A stretch of 64,000 bases of DNA from Amborella trichopoda (taxonomy: Eukaryota > Streptophyta > Magnoliopsida > Amborellales > Amborellaceae): NCBI RefSeq assembly GCF_000471905.2, contig NW_006494865.1:920737-984736 (forward strand). The letters are read 5' to 3'. This document shows, piece after piece, positions 55,118 to 64,000 of this stretch (position 1 is its first letter; each line of letters begins with the position of its first letter). Below the pieces are notes generated by a model, which ran no database searches, was not told where the DNA came from, and saw only the letters and a list, made by a program, of their open reading frames with translations. Position numbers and translations under genes: made by a program.

Positions 55118-56473
55118 TGTAGACACCCACTATAAATCTAGAAAGTTCTGTGGTTTTCTTAGACCCTTAGGATCAAATTGGCCTAGTAAACCCAAAATCC
55201 ATATGTGCCGGAATGATTCTGTCAGCCCATAACCCAGTAGATGCCTGTTTTTCCCCAAAATCCAGTAAACGCGTTGTTTTACGGAAAAAAACATTAACAA
55301 TAGTAAAAGCCTCATTTTTAACCCAAAGTTTCTCTGAGATCTTCACAAGAGGCTGAGGAGACACCTAAATTGAAGACACTCAATTTGGACATGGTTTGGT
55401 TTGGGCGACAAGGGGCGTGCCGCCAAGTCATCCTGCAAATGTCCTATTTTACAAAAATAATCAGTAAAAATCGTAAAAAAATCCGTTTTGACCCAAAATT
55501 TTACTGGTAGATTCACAAGAGGCTAAGGAACACACTTGAAAAAAACAAATTCAATTTGGAAAAGTTTTAGTTTGGACGACATTGGGCGTGTCCCCCACCC
55601 TTGGGTGACACGACTCGTGCTGCCCAGGCGACACGAGGCGTGTCGCCCTCCCAAACATTTTTTTTCTGATTTTTTGTGTTTTCATGGTCATCTTGTGGGT
55701 GGTTTTTTATAGTGATGCTATCTGTATTGGTCAAATCCGAATTTATAAAAAATAAAAGATTGGTTTGACCAAGGGATTTGTTGGTTACAAAATAACTCTG
55801 CCCCAACAAATCCCTTGTTTAGATGATCTCACTTTGGGTGACCCAAAAAGGATGAAAAAGGAGAGAGTTAAAAAAGAAAAGAGATTTTTGGGGGAGAGAG
55901 ATGAAAAAGAAAAAAAAAAGAACGAGACTTGGAACTTTAGGAAGAGAAACCTTAGGAGAGTAGAGAGACCTTCTCTGAGAAAACCCTAACCCTCATCTTA
56001 AGCCTGAAAAACGTACACCTAGGGCACAACAACCCTAGATCTAAACAATTTCTAGGGTACAACAACCCTAGATCTAAACCATTTATAGGGCGCAACCACC
56101 CTACTACGAGAGACTTGCTGATCGACATCTGAACCACAAGGGCAAAAGGAACCCGTCTTGATACGGGCGAGCCCCCTCAAAAGCTCGGGAAGCCCGAGCC
56201 ATCCAGCTCGGTTCAGTATTTTCTTCTGCTTCATTTCCTCTTTTCTTTTATTGAATTTAATTTATTTTGAACTCGCTTTGATTCATTCCGATTGAAAATT
56301 GTGTTTTGAAATGCTTCGGATCATGCTGGCTCCTTCACAGATCTGATCTCAGATCTGAATTTGAATGTTCTCACTTTCTCTATCATTGCTTTTTTTCATT
56401 TATTTTTATCAGTTGAAAGTGTCATATTTGATAGATCTAAATCGTTAGATCACTTGATTATGCACTATAAACA
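55118..56473 (+). repeat. Element B 3' LTR (1,356 bp)
   Basis: It starts TGTAGACACCC and ends CTATAAACA. It aligns end to end with 40730-42011 but with many substitutions and indels, and contains a short duplication (CTAGATCTAAAC.ATTTCTAGGG, about 56030-56095) absent from the 5' copy, which helps explain the extra length. Confidence 0.85.
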
Positions 56474-56478
56474 CAATT
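56474..56478 (+). other. Right target-site duplication of element B (CAATT)
   Basis: Exact copy of 40725-40729, followed by the resumed A2 3' region. Confidence 0.9.
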
Positions 56479-57825
56479 CATCCAACGAGTACCACTAGAG
56501 AAAACGGTTACAGGCCAAAAGAAGAAGCCACCCATTTTTGAGTCAACTTCAATTCATCTGACATGTATATCTTTGATGCAAGTTAGATCTCATTTGACAT
56601 GTAAGCCAAATCTCATCTGACATGTATATCAAACATACAAGGCATTCATTCGATGTGTACATCAAACATACAAGGCCGGCTTCTCTGGTACCGAATTGGC
56701 TTATGATGGAGAGCATACCCTCTTCACAGTGGATGCCCTTCCACTGAACAACATGGACTTCACTGTTTTGCTGGACGACTTGGCTTCCAATAGGTATCAC
56801 AAACCATGCCTTACCATCATTCACCACTCTTTGTTGACCCATGTTAGTGCTCCGCATGAACATCGCCGCACGTAGCTCGCCGTCAAGCACAACAATTCCC
56901 GCATGTAACTTACTGCCACATGCGAGCAGCATCGTGCACATCTTGACATGCCACATGCGCTGATGAGCACCGTTTAAATCCAGTACCGGTAGTGCCCTCC
57001 AAAGGCAAGCGCCAGCTGTGCTCCCAACTCCTAGCGACGACTACCTTTCTTGAGGATCAGCGCCGATTGTGTCAACGCCTGTTATGTTTCTAACCATCAG
57101 CACCAAATGTGTCAGTGCCGACTGTGCTTCTGTTAGCGTCGGCTCTGTTGTGACTGTTCGACTCCCGAGACTTCTTGTTTACAAGGCCTAAGTCCCTTCA
57201 CCTCTCCAACGGTTGCGCAATTTTCAAGGGCAACGGTCCACCTTCTGCAACGGATCACCTTCTGTGACCGTTCGTTTCCCCTGACCCTTTGGTCTCTTGT
57301 CCAAACTCCCTTGTCGTTGATAGAAAACCCCTGCAATTGTTCACCTTCCTTGCGACGATCTACCTTCAGCGACCGTTTCGTTCCTTGACCCTTCGGTTTC
57401 TCGTTGGAACTCCCCTTTTACTGTCGGAGAACCTCTGCAAGGCCACGAAGACACCTAGAAACCACCTAAGCCCCCGAAAAAAATCCCAAAACAAGTGAAA
57501 ATGCCCACTGCTGCACTTCCCGCCTCTCCAACCAGAAAAATCACGGTCGAAGTTCTCGTGCTTCCCGAAAAACCCCCTCTGCTGATCGGAAACTCCAGCA
57601 ACTCCAACTAATCTTTACCCACTTCTCTGTCGTTGTCTCCTTGATTGACCAGAACCTCCCCGGCTTTTTCGACAACCCCTTGACAATCTTGTCGAAACCT
57701 TCCTTGTAAAAACCTTACCGAAATCCTTGATTTCTTGCCGGAGCTTCCAACACAAACTTTACTCACCGCTAAATTTTTAAGTTTTTACCTTCGGTGAAAA
57801 GTGGGGAAAATGGGGTTTTACCCCC

Positions 57826-57834
57826 TTATATATA
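57826..57834 (-). promoter_or_regulatory. Possible antisense TATA box in the family A 3' region
   Basis: On the minus strand TATATATAA is followed by GGGGGTAAAA. A3 has TATATAA with the same flank at 22043-22049. About 0.9 kb downstream on the minus strand lies a frame open in both copies (56549-56956; 20884-21105). Transcription is not shown. Confidence 0.35.
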
Positions 57835-58284
57835 GCCAACACTACCCTCAAACACCCCTCACAAATTGGGAATCCCAGCTGCGTCCGAGGAAAGCCAAAC
57901 AACGATGAACTGGGTCAGGCTCTGACTTGAGGTTAGAGGCACCTCTCATCGCCACATGTAAAATTCCAACAAACAGGCTAGACCAAGTCGGACTTTGACA
58001 CGAGGCCTGGGGAAAGTTTCATTTGTTGGCTCATCAAATACCATGCAACACAGACAAGGACCGGATTGGGCTTAGGTCATGGCTCAAATATCAGTCCATA
58101 CCCAGTGCAGGCTAGGAGGTCGAAGTGACCTAGCGCTGGCTGAGTTTCAACAACCCTAGCATCGCATGTGTGCTCGGCAACTCAGTGCCGACTGTGTTCA
58201 AACGATAACACGGGCCTTTCTCAGCACCAATTGTGTGCTCGACAAACCAATGTCTACTGTGTTCAAGTGGTAGCACATGTGTCT

Positions 58285-58620
58285 CCTATCATTATTATCC
58301 CCAGTAAAGTTGCACCTTGACTCTGACCAATTATCTCCGGCAAAGTGGAACCTAAGTCGACCAAACTCAGGTCATGACTTCTCGTTCCTAGTAAGAGAGC
58401 CATACACATACTATTATACCCAATGGAGTTAAGGTCATTTTTACCACTACAACCCTCAGTGGTTTGCCTGATACCTATTTATTCTATTTTCAAGGATATA
58501 AAAGACCCGCATTTGTCCCCTCTTCCCCAATAAGGTCAGCTTTCCCTCTTCGGTCTTAACCATTTCATCCTCAGGGAGTCCGATTGTCATCAACATACCT
58601 ATTCCCCATAAAGCTTCACT
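58285..58620 (+). repeat. tRNA-Arg 3'-end-like repeat array (A2)
   Basis: Counterpart of 22540-22990, more decayed: units include TTATCCCCAGTAAAGTTGC (58293 on), TACCCAATGGAGTTAAGG and CATCCTCAGGGAGTCCGATTG (58565 on). Further weak units lie near 59115 and 59150. Confidence 0.5.
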
Positions 58621-58629
58621 TGCACGACG

Positions 58630-59050
58630 ACCAACACAATGGTCTAGATGCACGACCCAAAACTGTATGGCCCAAACTATACGACCTTAAACTATAGCGG
58701 AGGTCTAGTTGCACGACCTTCAACTGCATGGTCCTAGTTGCATGACTCTAAACTAAATGACTGCGGTCCAAACTATATTACCTTAACTGTAGCGGAGGTC
58801 TAGTTGCGGGACCTTAAACTGCATGGTCCTCGTTGCATGACTCTAAACTGCATAACCACGGTCCAAACTATATGACCTTAAACTGTAGCGAAGGTCTACT
58901 TGCATGATCTTATACCCCATGGTCCTAGTTGGATGACTTTAAACTGTATAACCACGGTCCAAGCTATATCACCCTAAATTATAGTGAACATCCTGGCTGC
59001 ATGACGATAAACTGCTTTGCACAGGTCCAGGAGGCATGACTTTAAACTTT
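58630..59050 (+). repeat. GCATGACCTTAAACTGC repeats (A2)
   Basis: About nine units in the pattern GGAGGTCTAGTTGCACGACC, TTAAACTGCATGGTCC and CCAAACTATATGACC, with a higher-order unit of about 110 bp visible as repeated GTAGCGGAGGTCTAGTTGC. Confidence 0.75.
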
Positions 59051-59474
59051 ACGTGTATTTTCAAGCACGTCTTCCCTAACCGACCCGTTCGTGTGAGCGC
59101 ACCCTTTTACTACTTCCCCAGTGAGCACGTTCATTTCATCATCCAACATCATTCCCCAATGAGTCTCACTTGCGCTCACAAACGGTGAACCATCCCGCCA
59201 CCTATACTCGTCGTAAGCTAGTGGGTCACCATCTTTCACCCACCTTTTATATATCATCCATCTTTCATAGGTAGCCTTATGCCATCTCCCCAAGTGACTG
59301 AAATAATTACCATACTCACTCTATGGCCTCTACAGACTGCCTTGGATCGCCATTATGGTCCAGCTATATGACCTTAAACTGTAGAGCATGTTCTGACCGT
59401 ATGATGTTAAAAGGCTTCGCACAGGTCCCGAAGGCATGACCTTAAACACACCTTCACAAAAAAACGAAGAAATA

Positions 59475-59665
59475 ACGGGCATGGTGCATACCTTAATAAG
59501 GGAACGTCATGAGTAAAAATGACAAATGGGCATGGTCACAAAACCATGAGTAAAAGAGTTCTGTGAATAAAAATCGGGCACGGTGAAATCCTAAAAGGGC
59601 ATCGTGAGTAAAATGGAAGAATAAGGATGGACATGGCCGTAAGGTCATGGGTAAAAGAGCCCCAA
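59475..59665 (+). repeat. Hairpin + RGTAAAA cluster (A2)
   Basis: Hairpins: CATGGT/ACCATG (about 59532-59549), CACGGTG/CATCGTG with a 14-nt A-rich loop (59580-59607), and CATGGCC (59632-59638), loop GTAA, GGTCATG (59643-59649), each followed by GAGTAAAA or GGGTAAAAG. Confidence 0.75.
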
Positions 59666-61956
59666 ATAAAAAGAAGTTGGTGAAAACCGTCTCTCCGGTG
59701 GCGCTTCCCAAGTTCAAGTGAAAGTCCACAAAGGACGCTTGGACCAATAAATACGGTTGATGCAGCGCTTGCCTCAATATGCAACTTCAGCCCTCACTCA
59801 AAAAGAAAAAAAATCTATGATGTTATAATACCAGGGTTCAAAAATGAGCTCTAAGGAAAGATTCCCGATAGCTTGACTCCAGTTGCAAAAAGGACTCGAA
59901 AGACAGAAGACTCGCCATGACTGCAAGACAAGTCCCATGAAAAGGAGCATCATTCACAAGAGGTCACAAAACACACTCCAAGATGCTGGAGATGCCCCAA
60001 GAAGGCTAAGGTAACCATGACTTTGGAGCGGCAATCAAATGATTGTCGTAGCTGCAAAGCAGTGGGTAGGGGTGGTTATACCCAAAGCTGGTCATCTCGA
60101 TAAACTGAGGTCCACTACTTGCCAGGGAATAACTGGTCGTCAGGACTTTCAAGCGGCAATCAGATGATTGTCGTAGCTGCAAAGCAATGGGTAGGGGTAG
60201 TTATACCTAAAGCTAGTCACCTCGATAAACTGAGGTACCCTACTCGCTAAGGAATAACTGGTGCACAAAGCAGAAGGCACCGACATAAGGCCCTTCAGCA
60301 TACCATTCACATAATCCTCAAAATGTGGCTCAACACTAGAGGCTACAAACAAACCCAGACCGAATGGAAACAATGCCTTTCGTCATGACACTCAATTGCT
60401 GGATGGGCCTGATTCTGACTGATGAGGTCCGTAGAAAATCCTCAGCTCCAGAATCCCAAATAGTTCCACACGAGGGTGAGGACTTAGATAAGTTCCCTAA
60501 AAAAAATCTCTTCTCCCTCTAGAGCCTCCACGGATGGACCCTTGAATAATGCAGCCCTACGTCTGAGCATCTTAGTTGCACCATTGAGTGAATATTTCCA
60601 AGCGCAACATTTGGCAGTGTAAGATGTTTGAACTCATTTTTCATCACCTTGATCCTTGATGCGGAATAAAGAGGAAGCAGGTCAATAAAGCCTACAATAT
60701 AAGTGGAAATTTTGATAGTCTCAGAATTTCTCCAGAATTAGTCAAGATCTTCATCATCACTCTAAAAGTTCACCTCCCAAGTTTCATCGTGATCAGACAT
60801 GTCTAAGGCAGTGAACACAAAGAAACAATTTCTGAAAACTTGGCCTCTAACACCCTTTAATGGACCCCGTAACTAGAACTACACTTTTGGTGCATCAAAT
60901 TGTTGTGAGACCACCACCATTGGATCTGGAACTCGTAATTAGAACTATACTTTTGGTACGTTAAATTGTTGTGGGGACCACTGCCATTGGATTCGGCACA
61001 GTCGAATTTGGGTCAAGTTTCGGCTTAATTGGGCACTCCAAGACAAACTTATGAGTAAAATACCAAAAATGGGTACGCCGCACACTATTTCTATGTGGCC
61101 ACCTTGCACCAAACGACCATTAAAGGTAGCTATTTTTACAGTCATGGGCAGTGATTTTCGGGGTCTATATCTTACTCGTTCCTAGTCGAATCACGCTCAA
61201 ATTTTACGAGCGTGTTCGTCTCGTCAAGACGAGAATTTCAAAATGTGGTATGCCCCATAACAATACCCGAGCAGAGAGAAAAACTAGAGAACAGTTGCTG
61301 ATTCGTGAAGAAAGTTATAGAAAATTCAGCAACAGCACGCCCCACTCCGACGGCCAAATCATGATGCTCGCATACCCGATCGGCACAAAACCAATTGCAT
61401 TATATGCGTAAGGTCTATGGCCACCTCTGGTTCGATCCCTGTGTACGATGAATGGTTGGATTTCACATACAAAGGTGTCAAAGTTTCTATACATTCCGGC
61501 AACTAGATTTCAAGATTCTGGTAAAAAACTCAAGACAACAAAATCTTCGTCCGGACACAAAATCGAGCTGTGTTTGTTGCAACGTGGTCGTGACGGCATG
61601 CTCAGTGTGATTCAGCAAAGATACTGAAAAAAATATCAAGGAACAAATGCACTATCGATCCGAAGTTTTCAAGATTTATCAAAGATTCACGTGTCATGAT
61701 CATGGCTTAAAAACATGATTCAGGGCTCGAAGTTGGTATCAAATTGATCTCCATCACGAGCCCCACAAGAAAACCATCATCTTTCTATCAAACGAGCATC
61801 AGAACAACCCCAAATCAGTCATGGAAGATCACGCAAGTTCACGAGCAAAACAATCAGTTTGTACCCATTTTTAGAATTTATTTTAATTCAATTCAATTGT
61901 AATTACCTTCAATTTTAAGTAGTTTTTGGGCAGACACCCATGTTTGGGCCCAATTC

Positions 61957-62019
61957 TATAAAAGCATGCAAAGCTAAATTGTAAAATCCCCTTGGGTTCA
62001 TTTTGAAAGAATCAATAAA
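61957..62019 (+). promoter_or_regulatory. A2 3' LTR TATA box and poly(A) signal
   Basis: TATAAAAG at 61957-61964 and AATAAA at 62014-62019. Confidence 0.7.
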
Positions 62020-62457
62020 GACATCAATTTTACTTATGCTTGTGGGTGAGTCTTGGAGAGAGAAATAGGAGAGAGAAGAAAAGGGTCGGTACCCTTCGAT
62101 AAGGTAAGTTTCTCTCTCCTCCTCTCTTTCTGTCTCCTCTCTTCTTTTTCTCTTCTCCCCTCTTTCTCTAATCTTCTTTCTCTCTCCTCTACTTTCTCTC
62201 TCTCCCCCTTTTTTTCTCATCTCTATCTCTCTTCTTCTGATCTTTATCTTTCTTTCTCTCTCTATTTCTCATCTTTATCTCTCTTTCTCTCTCTTCTTCT
62301 CATCTTTATCAATCCTTCTCTCTCTTTTTCTCATCTTTATCTCTTTCTCTCTCTTCTTCTCATCTTTATCTCTTTCTCTCTCTTCTTCTCATCTTTATCT
62401 CATCTTTCTCTCTTTCTCTCTCTTCTTCTCATCTCTATCACTCTTTCTTCTCTTCTT

Positions 62458-62965
62458 TTAACACAGTAGGTGAATCTCAACGGTGATTGCATCTTCTCTC
62501 TCTCTTCTGTCTAATACAACAGGTGAATCTCAATATCGACTGTATCTTTTCTCTCTCCTTTGTCTAACACAGTTAGCGAATCTCAGCACACCGACTGTAT
62601 CTTCTCTCTCCTTTATCTAACACAGTCAGTAAATCTCAGCATCGACAGCATCTTCTCTCTCCTCTTTTTAACACAGTCAGTGAATCTCAGTGTTGACTGC
62701 ATCTTCTTTCCCCTCTATTTAACACAATTAATGAATATCAATGTCGATTGCATCTTCTCTCTCTTCTTTTTTTAACACGACCGACGACACTCAACATCGA
62801 CTGTGTTCTCTCTTTCTTTGGTTTAACATAGCTGATGATGCTTAGTGCCGACTGTGTTCCCTCTCTTTTCTTTGGCTAACACAATTGGCGATGCTCAGCA
62901 CCGACAGTGTCCTCTTCCTTATCTTTGCCTGATACAGCCGGCGATGCCTAGCACCATCTGTGTTT
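62458..62965 (+). repeat. About 53-bp tandem hairpin array in A2 3' LTR (10 units)
   Basis: Ten units begin near 62458, 62511, 62563, 62617, 62670, 62720, 62772, 62824, 62877 and 62930, unit for unit comparable with 28350-28850. The pattern is AACACAGTCAGTGAATCTCAG then TG.CGACTG.., with pairing arms and a GAATCTCA or GATGCTCA loop. Confidence 0.85.
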
Positions 62966-63732
62966 TTCTCACTTCTCTCATACTCTTCTCCTTTCTTTTC
63001 TGCCCCCTCCCTCTTTCTATTCTCTTCTTCTCTTATCTTACTTCTTATTCTTTCTTTATGATCTTCATTTTGTTATTCTTTCGTTTGAATAAGAGGGGTT
63101 GAGATTAGCCTCTCGCGGTCGTTCCATCGTCTAGCCATAATATTGTTGTGCCAGAATTACTGTCCCTACCACAACAGACTAACCATCGTGTCTAGCTAGT
63201 CAGTATCAGTATTGACGTCTAGCAGTAATCCTGTTGAGCCGGTCAAAGTTACCGAGCTCGTTTTACTACCACATCAGGGCAATCACTCACCAGTTAGTCA
63301 CTGTGCTGATCTCCCCTCCTGGTCAAATTCTTCTCTCCCCCATATTTCTTCTCTGATTCTCCTGTTCTTCTTTTGAATGTGCAAGCTTGTTGACATTCAC
63401 CAAAAAACAGGTTTGTTGACCCACCTGTCTTATAATATTTTCCATATGTGTCTGAATGCAGAAAACAAGAGAATACAAGCCAAGGGAGGCAATTTCGAGC
63501 CAATTTTATTATTGGGGGGATTTCTTCGTGTTCTAAGAGGGTGCCCACGCGAGCCAACATGAGTAAGTCCCGAACCCACCTTAAATTTCTCTCTCATTGG
63601 TTGGTAATACTTACCCTTGTTCTGGAACGAGGTTCCCGAGAGAGTGATGTCAAAGTCTCAGGTCTCCCTGAAATTGAGACGCGTGTCGCCCGATCATCCA
63701 GATCCGGAGGACGAGATCAAGGCACATAACCA

Positions 63733-63737
63733 GTGGG
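63733..63737 (+). other. Right target-site duplication of A2 (GTGGG)
   Basis: Partner of 11877-11881 (one base differs). It also forms the start of the resumed A1 coding sequence. Confidence 0.85.
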
Positions 63738-64000
63738 AGATGTACTTATACGAAGACTTCCAATCTGACCGAGGAGGTGCCGGGGTGGTGTTCTTGACCC
63801 AAAAAGAGGAGTATTGCCTCTCTCTTTCTCTCTCACCGAAGCCTTCGCTCTGGACTTGGACCAACTCAAGATCTATGGCGACTCTGAGTTGGTCATTCGC
63901 CAGCTCAAAGGAATATATGACGTGAGAAAAGACACTCTCAAGCCTTATCACGATATTACAAAATCGTATATGGCCCAGTTTGAGGATGTATCCTTGAGTC
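63733..64000 (+). pseudogene. pol: A1 archaeal-type RNase H, right part (continues past the window)
   Basis: The sequence resumes at WEMYLYEDFQSDRGGAGVVFL, the same point at which A1 was cut at 11881. After a frameshift near 63815, helix residues (LDLDQLKIYGDSELVIRQLK, about 63852-63910) and GIYDVRKDTLKPYH follow as in A2 38780-38870. A deletion removes the PEYHTL segment between these parts. In YFDGA the expected Asp-Gly-Ala is replaced (LYEDF). The gene runs off the right edge. Confidence 0.8.

Larger units (their letters stand above)
40730..56473 (+). mobile_element. Element B, complete Tat-type element (15,744 bp incl. gap)
   Basis: Two LTRs, a tRNA-Lys primer site, a repeat-rich leader, gag, protease, a G-patch-like spacer, reverse transcriptase, RNase H, archaeal-type RNase H, integrase, repeat-rich 3' region and polypurine tract, bounded by a perfect 5-bp TSD. 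All genes contain stops or frameshifts. The LTRs differ by many substitutions and indels, so the insertion is not recent. It sits in the 3' non-coding region of A2. A run of 337 N lies inside the archaeal-type RNase H. Confidence 0.9.
56479..60624 (+). other. A2 3' non-coding region, part 2 (4.1 kb)
   Basis: It parallels A3 20670-24786 block by block. Minis with AGCGCCGACTGTG cores are at 56980-57160 and 58110-58290; tRNA-Arg-like units at 58285-58620; GCATGACCTTAAACTGC repeats at 58630-59050 and 59340-59430; hairpins at 59475-59665. It also has a two-copy direct repeat around TCAGATGATTGTCGTAGCTGC (60030-60240) not seen in A3. A minus-strand frame stays open at 56549-56956. No sense gene is supported. 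Confidence 0.7.
11882..63732 (+). mobile_element. Element A2, complete but interrupted three times (51,851 bp)
   Basis: A2 is a family A Tat element inserted in A1's archaeal-type RNase H. Own segments: 5' LTR 11882-13363 plus 28175-29651; internal 29652-33785, 36730-40729 and 56479-60624; 3' LTR 60625-63732. Removing A3, the solo LTR and element B with one copy of each TSD leaves about 18.3 kb. It retains the best family A coding blocks, including an open RNase H plus archaeal-type RNase H frame. The element is old: LTR ends are mutated (TA for TG at the left) and the genes carry many stops. Confidence 0.85.
60625..63732 (+). repeat. A2 3' LTR (3,108 bp)
   Basis: It starts TGTTTGAACTC and ends CATAACCA, followed by GTGGG. 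It includes a roughly 60-bp internal duplication near 60920-60970 (AACTAGAACTA.ACTTTTGGT repeated), the TATA box, CT tract 62110-62455, hairpin array 62458-62965 and conserved terminal block 63470-63732. Confidence 0.9.

Noticed and set aside
11882-63732. Tandem LTR array from unequal recombination (LTR-internal-LTR-internal-LTR)
   Set aside because: Exact TSDs GTCTC around 13364-28169 and the restored CT tract after excision show nesting instead.

Overview
The window is nuclear DNA of a seed plant, most likely an angiosperm, from a region built almost entirely of LTR retrotransposons. Three things point to a plant. The pol remnants carry a second, archaeal-type RNase H after the normal one, which is the hallmark of the plant Tat lineage of Ty3/gypsy. 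A plant mobile domain (PMD) gene piece lies at the left edge. A fragment of a chloroplast-division dynamin (ARC5/DRP5B type) sits inside one element. No intact host gene is visible, and every retroelement gene is broken by stops, frameshifts or deletions.

Most of the window resolves into a set of nested insertions, supported by LTR ends and target-site duplications (TSDs). Two element families dominate. Family A has LTRs of about 3.1-3.4 kb (TGTTTGAA...CCTAACCA) and a tRNA-Arg primer site. Family B has LTRs of about 1.3 kb (TGTAGACACC...) and a tRNA-Lys primer site. From the left: 1-2405 is the end of a family-B-like element with an antisense, intron-bearing PMD gene piece; 2442-2763 is a gag scrap of a family A element (A0). 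A1 starts at 2764, is cut in its archaeal-type RNase H at 11881, and resumes at 63733. Element A2 (11882-63732, TSD GTTGG/GTGGG) fills that cut. A2 is itself interrupted three times: by A3 (13364-28169, TSD GTCTC) in its 5' LTR, by a 2.9-kb solo LTR (33786-36724, TSD GTACA), and by a complete family B element (40730-56473, TSD CAATT). Without these inserts A2 is about 18.3 kb.

Each family A copy runs: LTR, tRNA-Arg primer site, proline-rich gag N-block, gag core, two zinc-knuckle-like motifs, a linker with no protease motif I can see, reverse transcriptase, RNase H, archaeal-type RNase H, integrase, then a non-coding 3' region of about 4.4 kb. B has the same order but keeps a protease and a degenerate G-patch, and has a repeat-rich leader and 3' region.

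The most unusual feature is the amount of repeated hairpin DNA in the transcribed non-coding parts. The LTR leader (U5) of every family A copy reaching that far has 10-17 hairpin units spaced by pyrimidine tracts. The 3' regions of both families share a hairpin followed by RGTAAAA, with compensatory base changes and GNRA-type loops. Family A 3' regions also hold a repeat that resembles the 3' end of tRNA-Arg and is complementary to the element's own primer-binding site.
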